Below the pieces are notes generated by a model. It did not search any database. It was not told where the DNA came from and saw only the letters and a list, made by a program, of their open reading frames with translations. Position numbers and translations under genes: made by a program. This document shows positions 38,401 through 50,937 of a stretch of DNA of 64,000 nt, piece after piece. Within the stretch, counting starts at the first letter, position 1, and every line of letters starts with the position of its first letter. The stretch lies in the NCBI GenBank assembly GCA_009869945.1, contig WIXG01000015.1:1-64000 (forward strand), given 5' to 3'. Origin of the DNA: Mesaphorura yosii. Taxonomy: Eukaryota; Arthropoda; Collembola; Poduromorpha; Tullbergiidae.

Positions 38401-38548
38401 TTGGTAATTATCGAAAATTAAGAAACTAAATCGTAAACACCTCCACATAATGTCTTTACAAATTGAGAATTAAACTAGGAACAAATTTCGGTCATGACTG
38501 CAGCAATACTGACTTTCGTAGCTGATTACTGAGGCCATTTTATATTCT
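35410..38548. other. Non-coding stretch 3' of the calmodulin-like gene
   Basis: No gene is supported. It includes an 11-G run (35793-35803), a local near-duplication of GCAGGATCCTGC around 35627-35680, and AT-rich sequence that may be a long 3' UTR of the minus-strand calmodulin-like gene (TTTATT, minus-strand AATAAA, at 37338-37343). The ORF at 36368-36877 is an unsupported shadow. Confidence 0.35.
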
Positions 38549-41500
38549 TCAGTTCTTCGAAGTAAGGATCGACACAAACTCAACGTAATTTACCATCCCA
38601 TCGCCATCCAAGTCAGCTTCACGAATCATATCGTCGACTTCTTCATTGGATAACTTCTCTCCAAGGCTTGTCATGACGTTGCGAAGTTCTGAAGAAGAAA
38701 TTAGCCCGTCGCCATTCTTGTCGAAAACCCTGCAAGGGCAACAAATTAGTCTAGTCCTCGCCTGGTGAAAATGTGAAGGGCTGAGAAAAGCATACACTTA
38801 CTTGAACGCTTCTTTAAGTTCCTCCTCACTGTCAGCGTCCTTCATCTTCTTTGACATCATTTGAAGAAATTCATTGAACTCAATTGTGCCATTTCCATCT
38901 TGGTCAACTTCATTCACCATGTCTTGCAGTTCAGATTCTGAAATTTAGAAATACAGACTCAACGATATCTCAAGTCTCGGTTTCAAGATCCCACAGAAGA
39001 CTCATCTGATAAGTCTTGCTGGTTAACTTGAGACACCTCGCATTTAGCAAATGGCGTTACAGCTCCTTGATTCGAACTCAATTATGAATTCTATAAAATA
39101 TTTATTCGCAGACTGTAAATCTGAATCGAACGTGCTGGAGAGATTTGGGAGTATGAGATTCATTAAAGTTCTAGAAGTCAGGTCTGCTTTTGATAGTGCT
39201 CATAAACTCATCAGCTGTGAAAACTCGCCGTGTAGAAAATTCATATTTAGTCGCCAGACTTTTCAAGTGTAAACTAATTTGGGAAAATCTGTCTCAAAAT
39301 GTTATATTATGAAAATCCACTTCCGAACTCGCTCGTCGCTCGGCTGCAAGTAGAAATTGAGATCAAATTTCTCTACTACTATTTCACATCTCACTGATCC
39401 AGTAAAACTTTGGGTGAGTTGAGCGATGAAAAGATTGGATGAACAGGCTGGCTCTATAAAAATTTTCCGCTTGAATAAATTCCAGAGCTTGAACACAGAG
39501 TTTGAATTCCTATCGCCTATATGCGAGAGCACTTTTCTCTCAGGGAAACTTTCCCGTGCTGTTACTGCCATTGCTATTGCTTAATCCTATTATAAATTAA
39601 AGTGTACGTTTAAAAGAAAAAGAATTATGGCCGAACCGAGTCCCGGAAGCTATTTTAAATGTTAAGTGCTCGTCTTCTCTTGTTCGCATTTCCTTTCACC
39701 GTTGTCCGCTGAACATTGTCGTCACTTTCGAGCCGATTTGACTCCAACTTTCCGCACTTGTATTTTTTTTGGTCTGGCGTGGGAGACTGCTTAGAAACTA
39801 TTTCTTAACTTCGAACTTCGTCCGTGCTCAACTTTGCATAAAATCAATCAACCGCACAATTTTGCCTGAAAGTCTCTCTCTAAGGCTGTCCCCAACTTTT
39901 AAACTACTTTCTGCTTTCATTCAACTGTGATGCATATATTTATGGTTCATTTACTCCCAAGAAACCATAAATATTTCTCTCTGTTGTATACAAATGCTCT
40001 CGTCTTGTCCTTTCTACTTTCTACTGTTTTGAATATTTAAGTACTTAAAGGAAAGGCTCGGGGCAAGCGCAGGAAACAACAGCGAAGTCATTGTCTCGTC
40101 TCGTCGAAGGACAACCGACGTCTTTGGTCTTTGGCTTTGTAACTTTCTTCAAGCGAATCATGACAAAATACTTTGAACGGAAGTGGTGACTTTCTGAAGT
40201 GCCTGGTATGCCGTACCTTGGAAGCACTCTTGAATAATAAAGGGAAATTGAATTTTTGTTTTTGATGTGCACGAATTGCGAATCGCATTGAATTGCGCCC
40301 TGTCGTGTCGAGTGTGGCGGTTTCCTGGATTTCTGACAACGCGGTACGGCACGGAGAATTTTCCGATTGTGCGGAAGCGTGTCTCAGTCGCCACTCTGAT
40401 TCCGATGTTTTTCATATTTTTATTTCCTTGAGATCAATCACATCAAAGTTTAATAAAACTTTGTCATTGCTTGCTTGCTGCTTGACTTGAGTGAGCACAA
40501 ACAAAAGCAGGCAAAGCTTTCGTCCAGGTCTCAACAATCGCATTTCCAGTTCGTTTTGACACAAAATGAGCAGGAACAGCAGCGGTAGAGGCAAGTAGGG
40601 AAACAAAAGGAGTAAAACTTTTTTCGTGAATTGTCAAAACAGAATCCAATAATGTCATACTTTTTTATATTCCATTCTGCTTCTTGTGATTCTGCTTTCT
40701 TAGTCTTTCCTCTTTCTCATGCCTGCCTTCGCGCGTGCTTGGGCCACTGCTGCTCTGCATTATTGGAGATTTAAATTGTAATACTCCCATGATGATGCGA
40801 CTGCGACGTATAATTTTGCGCGTTCCACATTGCAGAGATGGAAAACAAATCGAAATCCAGTTTGTCAACAGCCCATGCGACGTTTCGCATACGAAAGTAT
40901 GAAGACTACCGGTCATGGCCCCGCTGCCGCACTGCTCACAAAAGTAAATGTAAAGGGGATGCGAGAGAGAATTCGATTTCCAGTTTCCAGTCCCACTGTT
41001 ACTGCAGATAGCAGATTTTCTACGTATATTCTCAAAACTATTGACATCTTCCGTGCTCTACGCTGGTTCATCTCGCTGGTTGAAACAACGTCGGGTTGGT
41101 ACTGGAGTCTTCAAGGTGTGGTATCACACTCACACTTTCACGGTATAAGTGGTAATAAAGTACGTGAGACGAATTCTGAAGTAGTAACTGGAAAGTCGCA
41201 ATCTATAATGGCTATAAAATCTATTTTCAATGTCCAACGTGTTTATGCAGGTATTTTTAATTAAAGTAGTGGCAGCAAGATCTTCCCAATCTGACCTACT
41301 GAAATCTACCCCTGCGCAGTTAAAAATACGGATTTAATCTCAGGATCCGAGATCGCCTTGCATAATTAACTGTTACCCGACTCTTAGCTGTCGTCCATTG
41401 AAGGCTGGTGATCTACCTTCCAAGCACACGACAGGAAGTGTCAAAAGGAAAACTTGTGCTAACGAAAACAGAAAATTCTTGAGGACGTGTACCGCTTAGC

Positions 41501-44500
41501 CTTCACATTAATATTCTTCGAAGACTAGCGGCATGTCATAATATCATAAAGAAGATGCAATTGCTCAGTGGTCGTGAAAGTCCTGAAACACAGTAAAGTA
41601 AGATTTCAAGTGATTTAAATTCCGCGCACATTATCATTATAGCATAGCATGCAATATGTGCTACTGCTGCTGCTATTACTATTACCACTTACTGCCTTGA
41701 AACTCCTGAACTTTGATCATGAATCATGTAATGTGCATCTTCCAAGCATATGTGCAGGCATTGCCTAGTCACGGCCCGCGTTATTTTGCCTTTTGCCTGT
41801 TTGCTCTGGCTAGCTTAATGTGATTACTAGAGCGTTCTCGTTCTCATTCATTCATTCATTCGTATTCCGTATTCAAGGGTTCCGAGCCCATTACCATTAC
41901 TGTTACAGTTACCTTTAATGTCTCTGCCATTTGCTTTAAATGTCAAGTTACGGTGCTTACGACTAAGGAAGTTAAATTGCCACTTAACTACTACGTTACT
42001 CGCGGATTCTAACGTAAACTTACCAGTTGGTCTTTGTCCCAATGACCGCATGACTACGCCTAGTTCGGCCACTGTAATCATCCCGTCTTCATCCTTGTCG
42101 AAGAGCATGAATGCCTCCTTGAACTCTACAAAGAACGCAAATAAGGAGAATCTTTATGCTTGCAGGTGTCCAGATGTCGCGTCATGTCGGCGAAGAAAGA
42201 TGGCAAGACGCAAGAGTTATGGATTTTCTTTGACAGTCGTGAATCCAAGTCGAAGTGAAGGAAAAAGTTCAGCCTCAAAAAGTACAGCGCAGCCCAGAAT
42301 GCCCGAATTAGTTTTTGAAATATGGCACGATGATGAAATGACTGCACAAGTCAAAATCACGCTAGAGTTAAGACTTTGTGGGGCCAACCAAAATGGTTGG
42401 CAAGTTAGCAGGAAGTTAGCGTTAGCAGTTTCTCACGTTTCACGTGGTATCATTTCGGTTTCGGTCATCCCTTCAGGATACAAATGAGATGGTATTTTCT
42501 ACAGTATCTTTACTGCAAGCAGTTCTTGTCGGTCGGCAAGAAATGAGACTAGATCAGAGATAAAACTGGAATTGTGTTGGAATAAAAGGAGAAAATTGGA
42601 TATTTTTCTATAATTCAAGGTTTCAGCATCGCATCGGAATTGCCGTCGTCGCGTCAGTCTCTCGAAAGTTTCTGATGGCTGCCAGAGCCAAGTCAAGTCA
42701 AGCTACTGCTGTTAATATGATTAATAACGAAACGAATCTCGAATCTCGAACCTTGTTTTTGCGCTGTGTCGTGTCATGCTTGGGCCAGACCATGGCCACG
42801 CTAAATATTTTAATCTAGAAAAATGGGCCTGTCTTGTCCTGCCTTCTGCCATTGCTCAGATTTATCCTTAGTCTGCTAGCCAAGTCGTATAATAAAAAGT
42901 AATCACTTCAATTACAAGGTGAAAGTGTGCAGCCCACTTTCTTTGTTCTTTGGAACTACTACGCAGTGAAGTTTTGCACGAACGCCAATTATTATACATC
43001 TTTGCCCGTCTCGTCTCATGCTGTATTCTTTCAACCATTAAATCATTTTTCATTGCTTTCCACTTTCTTATAATATGAATTTTTACGGAGCGGAAAAAAA
43101 TATGAACCCATTTTCCAGCTAACCCAATTATTACATTAACTTTTCATTCCTTCTCTCTCATTTATACTTTATTAGCAAAGTTGTGAATAAAGAACCAGTT
43201 AACAAGCCATTTCTGACTTCGGTCACGCTAATGCCTTTGTGTACAAGCACAATAGCGCTTTAATGATTGCGTTTTAAAATTCGGTTGAAAATGCGTTGAA
43301 ATTAGAATGGAATGTGCGGAATTCCGAGGAAAGGGAATGAATAGAGTTCGTCAGCAATAATTTGCAAACGAATTACGTTCACTGAATTGAAAATTTGTTT
43401 GAAGTCTGTCTGCTCTACGAAAATACTGTGTCCATGAAGTTACTTCATAAGGCTCAGTCATCAGCATACTGCCTGGATTATTTGATCTTTGTGGAGCACA
43501 AGTCGAGTTAGTAAATGCTTATCAGCTTTATATACCTTGATTTATGTCCAAATAACCATATCATAAAACCAAAAATGCACCGTAGTTTTATAGTTGCCGG
43601 CTCTGCATTTTTCTTTGTACTGTAAAACTGACTGCAGATATGCCAAAATATAATTGCAGTTAATTGAAGAAAGCGTGGCAAGTGCGTCGTATGAATAAAA
43701 TATTTTAATGGAAAAATATTTCCACCGAACCTAAGAAATCTCAGTTTAGCTAGAAGTATACTTAATGAATTATAATCTTATTTTTATTCGAACGGCTAAA
43801 CTAATGTGACAGGCCACGAACAGTCATTCAATCACTATCATATGACGCGACCACGTGGCGAGAGATTTCCAATTGCACTTACCTCCGACTTGTTCCTCAG
43901 TGAGACCAAATTCATTCTGTAAGGCAAAGGAAAAGTACAAATTAGTTCAAACAGACTAGTTACAGGAAAGGAAAGGTTCATCAAGCGCGTGATACTTATT
44001 TGGCGTTGGAAATTTTAGATGAACTTGAAGACTTGAGACAGAGACGTCTCTAAGAAAAATTGTATTATCCAATCCAAGTACTAAAAAAACTGTACAGAGG
44101 GATGAGCCGAATGTGGGAAACTGAGGGCTTTCAGCATCAATAAACAACATGATAAAAACCCACACCGTGCCCTGCTTCGTTCTTCGAACATACCCATAAT
44201 CACCTAAAATTCTTCATCTCATTCTTGCCTGGCTGGCCCCATGCTTGGCTGCCGCAGTTACCTTAAGTGCACCTTATTGCTATTCTTTTCCTTCAGATTA
44301 TAATCTATGCCTTATGTGACATTAATGGGAAGAGTTTTTGCCAAGAAAAAGAAATAAATGAGACAAACAAGATTTAAGCTTCAGGTTATGACTTTCTTTT
44401 GCTTTCCTCGTACATTGTACTTACATGATGTTTATTACATGTTTTAGGTTCTTCCCCGCAATGTCTGGTCGTCTGGCAGCCTGCTTGCTTATTACGTTGC

Positions 44501-47500
44501 GTTCTAACGTAACGTACGTAACGAATTACGCAGTGGATTTGCCATTAATTTCATAAACTCATATTAATAAAGTCAAAAGACAAGTACGAGACGCGGGATA
44601 AGAGCTTGGAAAAGTTATGATTTCATGTATAATGAAAGGATTTTCGTTTTCCCAGCTGCCCGAGCCGTGTGGGCTCCACTCAAAATTGCAAAACGCATGT
44701 AAGAGAACGGATTTTGTGGTGCGCCAAGATCAGCAGCACAGTGAAAAACTAAAGAACTAATTCAAGGTAGCGGGTCATATTCAATGGCAATGAGAATCAC
44801 GGCGAGGCGAATTTAATGGCTATGAGCATTCATAAAAATACTGGCACTGAAAGCCGTCCTTTGTATTTAGAGTAGAGCCTGCCCGCTGTTTTACGAGCAG
44901 CAAATAAAAATTACAGACATTCAGCGTAATAAAAATATCCATTCAAGAATTCATACTTCGCAGCCCGTAATCCAAATTAGTATCTCCTTTTATGACGGTA
45001 ATCTCGAACGCAATCTCTTGGAGCGCTATTACATTCAGCCAACCAGGTGGAAAAAGAAGCTAGGCAGGATTTTATCACCAGTTTTTGGAGTTTTGAGTGC
45101 TCGTAAACTAAGCGAAATGCTTGAAATACTAAATTAATAAACATTTCTTGTAGGTGTTTATTTCAATGCTCACTGCTCATTGCTTCATTTCTGCGCTAAT
45201 TGGGCTGTCTGCTCGTTTATTTATTAGATCCATGGGCATTACAAGTTTGCTTTCGGGTTTCTAATCGCGATTGGACTAATTCACCATTAAAATAATGTAT
45301 TTTGCTGGGCTAAATTTGTAACAAACTGAACCACAATACATTTAAACACGTGAATGAGATAGCTGGAACATCAATTACGATTCCTCCTCGTTCAGGTCCT
45401 CCAATTCCTTCCGTTCGTCTCCAGCATTCTCCGTAAGCCCACTGATCTCATCTGCTGCTTCTAAGATGAAGGCAGAGAAATTCTTCCGTTTTGGAATGCG
45501 GGCAGAATCGTGACGTACAAGTGCCAAATACCACAGAACCTACGGTCAGAAAAATTGAATGAACCATTACACTGTCACATTGTAATTATTCGTGAATACG
45601 TACCGTTATATGTCCACACCGTCCAATCGTTCAGGCCCACTTTTGCACATGCAGTATCAGCCAGATTCTAGATTCTTGCCCAGTGCCGTCAAGATCGAAC
45701 TCGGCCCACAGGTCATGGTGGTGCGATTTCATGATTCGTGACTGGATTTTGGCTCGGATTAATCCGACGTCTCCGGCGTGCACATATATTTGAAAGCTGG
45801 CGTCTTCTTTCAAGTGTTCACTCGCGTACCTTGATGCCAACTTCAACTGATATGAACCTAAAGCGATGTATTGCAGATCTTCGAGACTCAGTACTACTAG
45901 AAAATCTGTCACTACATCAGCTGATGACTTCGTTCACTGTGACTTCTTCCGATTCATTCCACTTTCCTAAATTCTGCTCTGTAAATCATTTGGCACATTC
46001 CGTCGTGATGCAGCTGTTGGTGTTCAAGTCTTTCAGTTCTGTCAAGTCATGGATCCCCTGACCAATTTCTTCTGGTGACATTCGCGAGTTTTTCTTTGAT
46101 GCTTCAATTGACTCAAACGCATCATCGGTCAGCCTGTGATTTCTGAACTGAGCAAGATAGCAACGATTCTCCGGTGGAATTCGAATCCTCTTCACAAGCC
46201 AAACTCGGTCCCGTTCCGTCTTCGGAATTCGTCGTCGGCGATTTCAGTTTCCGCAAGATGAAGCACTGACTTTGGCTTAACACGCAAGACTTCACTCCAG
46301 CAACTGTACTCAGTTCGCGAGTAAGTGAATACTTCGTTGATTGTGTCGATGTGCTCGATTTTTGTGAGTCATAAGCACTCATATTCAAGGAGGACACCTG
46401 TCAAATTCATCCTCATCAGTATTTGGTTAAGATTACTTCTCTAAAATGTGCGTCAAACCTGTGAGTAGAGTTCTTGTGGCTGCGAAGCATAGATCTCCAT
46501 TCCAACTGACGAGACTAAAATGTAAAGATTAAGTTCGTTCGCTTCCGGTGTCACAAACTTGCGTGAATCTGAATCTTCATCTTGTGAGTACATTGTACAT
46601 AAAACAAGGTGCATTTGTGAGCAAGCTTAAAAGTGCTTTCGCTAGCTAAACTCACTATCGGAGCTAGTGTCGGAATTGTCATCTGGTTCGACTGGGCGTG
46701 TGAGTGACGTGGTCCGATTCTTCAGTCCCTTGATTTTCTGGACAGCCTTCGTCCCCAATCTTCCACGGTACTTCAGGTACGACGGTCAAACACTTCGTCA
46801 AATGACGTTTCTTTTGCGAATGACTAAACTTCACCTTTTGCCACACGATGAATAGTTCCAGTTTGACATTTTGCCCGTTTCGGCTCTAGATGTTCACTCC
46901 TTGCAACCCAAACAATTGACTTCATGAAACCAGTTTCGGTCCACCATCTCATTTTAACGCTCATCGTATTTTATTCGCACCACCCAATAAGTGATTTTCA
47001 TGCATTCCAAGTAGTTAATTAAGATAACAACAACGCGTTAGCATGGCATGAGTCATATGGGAACCAGTGACAGCGCCCAAAGTGCATCGCGTCGCAGATA
47101 ATCTTTTCAAAACCCTCACTCCGGCTGACAAAATCTGACATTTCGTGAGTTTAAGCGCGGGGGGGGGGGCACTCCAAAAATTGCTCTATCACGAAGCTAG
47201 TGATGTGTTTGTACTTTTTGGTGTTAGACAGTTAGCATGGACTATGTGAAGTTCATTATATTTCATCAAGGTACTGTTCCCCATGAAAAACATATGGGGA
47301 GCATGGTCCACTTCAAGAACTAAAAAGTGTCACTTTTTGGTGAGGGACCAGCGAGACAATTATCACAACCTGTAGCCAAGATCCTCAGCTACAAGCTGCG
47401 AAAGTTTCAGCTCGTTTGCTTAATGCCAAGTGGTTAAAGATCTAGGCCCGAAAAACGACGATTTCAAAAAGGCTTTTTTCGCTCGAAATGCTGGAAATGT

Positions 47501-50500
47501 TTCTTTGCCATCTTCTTTTCGATTGGCTGCGTTAACAATCGTTTCCAGACACGGTTCGATCAAGAGAGCAGAACTTTTTATAAATCAACTTTAAGACATC
47601 AAAGAAAGTATTAGGAGCTCCAAAGTAAAAGCAAATGACCAGATCCTGCCTTATCACCTAGCTGTGTGTATTTTCAATAATTCTCCCTGCCTGCCTTGGG
47701 TCTTGCCATCCTAGCTAGAATGTGAACCGGGTTTTATAAGCTTTCATAATAAAAGCAGCCCAGCCCAACCAAACGAACAAACTTTTACTTTATGGCCTCG
47801 TCGAATTACTACCTTCTTGTAGGCAAACAGTTCCTGACTGAGTTTCTTTCTTGCAGGGTACAGGACGCAGGATAAATTTGCTTGGAAAAGTGAACACAGG
47901 GAAATTAGGCCATTGCACATTACGGCTTTGGCTGCGGACAAAGTAGGAAGTAGGAAGTCGTGGTGCACGAGTTGTAGGAAAGTTATGCGTTACCGAAGAC
48001 AGGTTATTAGATTATCAGGATCGTGAATACGCAGCAGGAGCTGGGCAATCCAGAATGGGACCGAACGGTGAACGTGAATGATCAATACTTTCCTGCTTCG
48101 CAAGTTGCAGCGCAAAATGGTAATGGCAAAATATATGCACGCGCCACGCGCATAAAAGAATCGCTTACGCATTGTTTTTGTACTTCGTAGGGTTTATTGA
48201 GCCTCTTCAGTCGATAATACTCGTCATCATAAATCTGTTCGATTGCACTCAACTGCCTTCCGTAACTGGTAGCCATTGCATAATTCCTGTCTCTTGCTAA
48301 AACTCTTATTCAGTCCATGTATTTCATCAGGAGCGCTCAATCTCCTAATTTCTTCGCTGCGCTGTATTGAGAAGCGGACCAACCTTTTTTAATCACTGCA
48401 CTGCCACGAGATTGCCGACTGCAACTGATTAATTCCTTTGAACAGCCTCTGATAACTTGATTTCCTACTGACTTCCCGAAAGTCGTGGAGCTATGCACTA
48501 AGTTGAAGACCAGCCCCAATAAAACTTGAATATTTTCGTAAAGCAACAGTCTAGCAGGTGCAGGTGACTGAAGATGATAGCCTTATGTATAGGCTTGAAA
48601 CTTCTGTGCAACTTTAACCTGTTTTAAATACAACAATACTCGTTATATGCTAAGCCCTTATGGGATATGAGATGTTCAGAGTTTGCAAGGTGACGAGCAT
48701 GTCGTACTCTACTTAAATATACGAGAGAATGCCATTTGTGTTGTGCTGGCAAGAAAACTCATGTATCACGAGAGTATTGGCCCATAACTTACGAAGCGAA
48801 CAAACAGAAAGCGTGCCAATTTTTTATTTAACCGAAATCATTTCTCTTTCTTGGCTTGGCAGAGCATGGAGTGGCACATCATGAGCTCAGTGTTTTAAGT
48901 TTCAACGCATGTTCAGCATGTGTTTATGAGGTTATCTTCGTGTTCCACTGGGCAAGGCAAGGCAGAGTGAACTGACGATGCTTCGGAAATAAACTTATAC
49001 TATAATATATAGGTCTTGCCTAGTCTTTGATGTTTCTTAGCCAGGCTCAAAGAGGAACGATGTTTAGCTGAGGTTCGACAAGATTTGGGCTGATTACAGG
49101 CTACAAAGATTTCGGAAAACCTCCATAGTTTTTCTACTACGCCACATAATCGCGCCTAATGGAGTTAAATGCGTGTCTACACTCCTTCTTCTGAGAGTTT
49201 GCTTCAGTGCTTCTGCGCTGCGCCTAGCGTGTTGCTTGTTCATGCCAGGCCTTATTTCGCTTTTGTATTTACGCATTTGTTTATATTTTTGGATACCAAA
49301 GACCCCATTTGTCAATCCGGATAGTTGCGTTGCGCTATGCTTATGAGTTAACACTCTCCATGAACTTCGGTGCGAAAGAGAAATGAATCTAACCGCCTGG
49401 CTCACTTTTCTGTACCTATGTTTTCTGGGTTAGGCGACCCAAACTTATGGTTATAAATTGACATTACTAATATTCTATCACAGAGTCGAAGTCCGGCCCC
49501 TGGCATTGCCATTGCAAATTGAAGCTATTCAATTGAATTAAGCTTGTTTAAAGGTTGTACGAGGTTGTAAACCATTCCACGTTCGCGTACATCTCTGCGG
49601 TATCGGCGGGTTGCTTGCCACACACAACTCCGGCCCTAAATCCAAGATTTATTGCATAGTAGGCTAAGCCCAATAAAAAGTACGTTGAGTGAAGATATTT
49701 CTTCATTAAATCCCCATAACCAAATGTGTAAAATGGATTAAATGCAGTCACGGAGCCAAAGTTCTACTGGGGCAGAAATCGATTAATTTGTGAGTTATTC
49801 TCGACTTTGGCGAACTAAACTTTATTAAAGCCAGTACTACGGTCCTCTGACTCTGCCTCCGATGCTGAGTTCAATAAATAACCCGGGCTGGCTCACTAAT
49901 TGCTTCATAATGCGAATGTTCGAGCTAGGCTTAGGCTAAATTACCATCCGCACAGGCCAGGCCCTGTAATAATTTATCTAGTGGAAACGTCCTTAGACCT
50001 TGCCATGACCAAAAATTTCCATGACCAAAGTCATACGAGAAAGGAATTCATGATCATGCTTCACATGCCGCAGAAGATATGGCATTCCCGATCTTCATTT
50101 CAATTCCTCGCGAGTCGCCGTTGTCGTCGACATGCTTGAAGAAATGCACTTCTAAATTGAGAAACTCACTCAGCTTTGGCGATGAATGACTTGTTATGCA
50201 AGCTCGCATATTCATTTCCATTCTCTCTTTTGTTTTTCTACTGTGCACCGAGCACGGCACGAGCGCGAGTTCTTGGAAAAATACCAAATCACCACCACAG
50301 TCAAGTCATGTTTAAGTGAGAGAATATTTCTTGACGATAGGATTAAAAAGACACTAGTTCATGTCTCGTTTTAATACACTACGGAAAATATGATGAACTT
50401 TCTCCCCTTTCTGACTACTAGCCACAATTTATGGTGGAAAATGATGCTGATGCTGACTTACCAGATCAATTGTGACTACCAAGTCATACTGCTGATGTCT

Positions 50501-50937
50501 TGCTCCTTTCTTTCCTTTCTTCCCATTCTTGACTTGTCCTTTCTGCGCTGATAACGGTTTTCCCGCGGGCTTCTGTCCATTTTTACCCTGATTATTCTTG
50601 GTGCCTAAAGTCGGTGTCTTGGGTCCAGATGCACCCCGAACACCAGCATCCGAGGGCTTCCCACGAGCCTGCGGAGCCAGACATTACGTCATTGGCGGTC
50701 ATTCTCGCAAAAATTGGATCAATTTTCAAGCAAGCGGTAAAGGCAGCAGCAGCAGAAGCAGAAGCATTATATTGATAGCTTGCAAGCTATGCTGGTTACG
50801 AAACGAAATGCGTCAGTGAATCGGTTTAAAAGCACTCACAGTAATTGTTGGCAATATTTTGCGGTAGTTACCTCGCGATTTCGAAAGGTACAAATGCACT
50901 TTGATGCTGATTTGGCTATTTTCTTACCGTAAGACAT
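38549..50937 (-). CDS. Calmodulin-like EF-hand protein with basic N-terminal extension
   Basis: A calcium sensor, 241 aa in this model. Exons: 50937-50872, 50668-50462, 43916-43883, 42125-42024, 38937-38802 and 38729-38549; all GT-AG with closed phases. Residues 1-91 are a Lys/Gly-rich extension (starts [13 protein letters not shown], contains KNGKKGKKG). From residue 92 the protein aligns end to end with calmodulin without gaps, starting at LTEEQVGEFKEAF. All four calcium loops keep their ligand positions: [12 protein letters not shown] (112), [12 protein letters not shown] (148), [12 protein letters not shown] (185) and [12 protein letters not shown] (221). It differs from canonical calmodulin at many sites and ends in FVSILTSKN, so it is a divergent paralogue and not the conserved calmodulin. 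The core is certain. The attachment of the two 5' exons is inferred from phase and the lack of a start codon in exon 43916-43883. The 6.5-kb intron holds a decayed transposon. Confidence 0.8.
42126..45374 (-). other. Calmodulin-like gene introns around the 34-nt exon
   Basis: Apart from the small exon 43916-43883 no coding sequence was found. The intron on the 3' side (43882-42126) and the start of the 6.5-kb intron are AT-rich and without recognised elements. Confidence 0.5.
45375..46195 (-). pseudogene. Decayed SWIM-zinc-finger transposon ORF
   Basis: Minus-strand fragments match a transposon-associated ORF family found in many invertebrates, whose proteins carry an [14 protein letters not shown] region followed by a SWIM zinc finger (CxC...CxH) and an LWYLxxxRH motif. 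Visible in order are [20 protein letters not shown] (from 46195), [36 protein letters not shown] (down to 45631), a YCMCKSG segment, then TIGRCGHIT. The last runs into a GTACGT donor, and 45539-45375 ([19 protein letters not shown]...) would follow through an intron-like gap. The pieces lie in different frames. Between 45986 and 45912 there are stops, the residue before YC (expected Trp) is TGA, and the codon before TIGRC is also TGA. It is therefore a dead copy. It lies inside the 6.5-kb intron of the calmodulin-like gene, in the same orientation. Confidence 0.65.
46196..46800 (-). other. Exon-like series upstream of the transposon remnant
   Basis: Three minus-strand blocks are joined by phase-consistent GT-AG boundaries: one ending at 46656 (..[13 protein letters not shown], donor A|GTGAGT), 46580-46459 ([19 protein letters not shown]...), and one from 46397 ([20 protein letters not shown]...) that stays open to 46122. 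The product would be Ser/Thr/Asp-rich with no domain I recognise. The third block overlaps the transposon frame in another phase, so this may be the N-terminal part of the same element, an older gene, or chance. Confidence 0.3.
46871..48168. other. Intron sequence with repeat-like block
   Basis: Holds an 11-G run (47159-47169) followed by a block with direct and inverted repeats, listed separately. No coding region. Confidence 0.45.
47213..47342. repeat. Short direct and inverted repeats, possible element end
   Basis: ACTTTTTGGTG occurs at 47213-47223 and again at 47332-47342. GCATGG lies downstream of the first copy (47235) and upstream of the second (47301). AAAAAGTG-T-CACTTTTT (47322-47338) is a perfect inverted repeat around one base. 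The structure suggests the non-coding end of a DNA element. Confidence 0.5.
48169..48276 (-). CDS. Candidate alternative first coding exon of the calmodulin-like gene
   Basis: An ATG in a fair start context (GCAATGG) opens 36 codons: [20 protein letters not shown], then [16 protein letters not shown]. It ends at the donor TGC|GTAAGC in phase 0. The phase matches the exon at 43916, which lacks its own start codon. No upstream acceptor gives the phase needed to join exon 50668-50462, so it would act as a separate first exon. Composition looks coding (charged, few rare repeats). This is an inference: it could also belong to an unseen gene. Confidence 0.4.
48277..50461. other. Intron sequence of the calmodulin-like gene
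   Basis: No supported exon. Minus-strand ORFs at 49094-49405 and 49548-49751 lack motifs and start codons or splice sites of quality. No repeat family was recognised. Confidence 0.4.

Noticed and set aside
49094..49405. 103-codon basic minus-strand ORF
   Set aside because: Some basic-helix look, but no in-phase donor to the calmodulin-like exons and no homology recognised.
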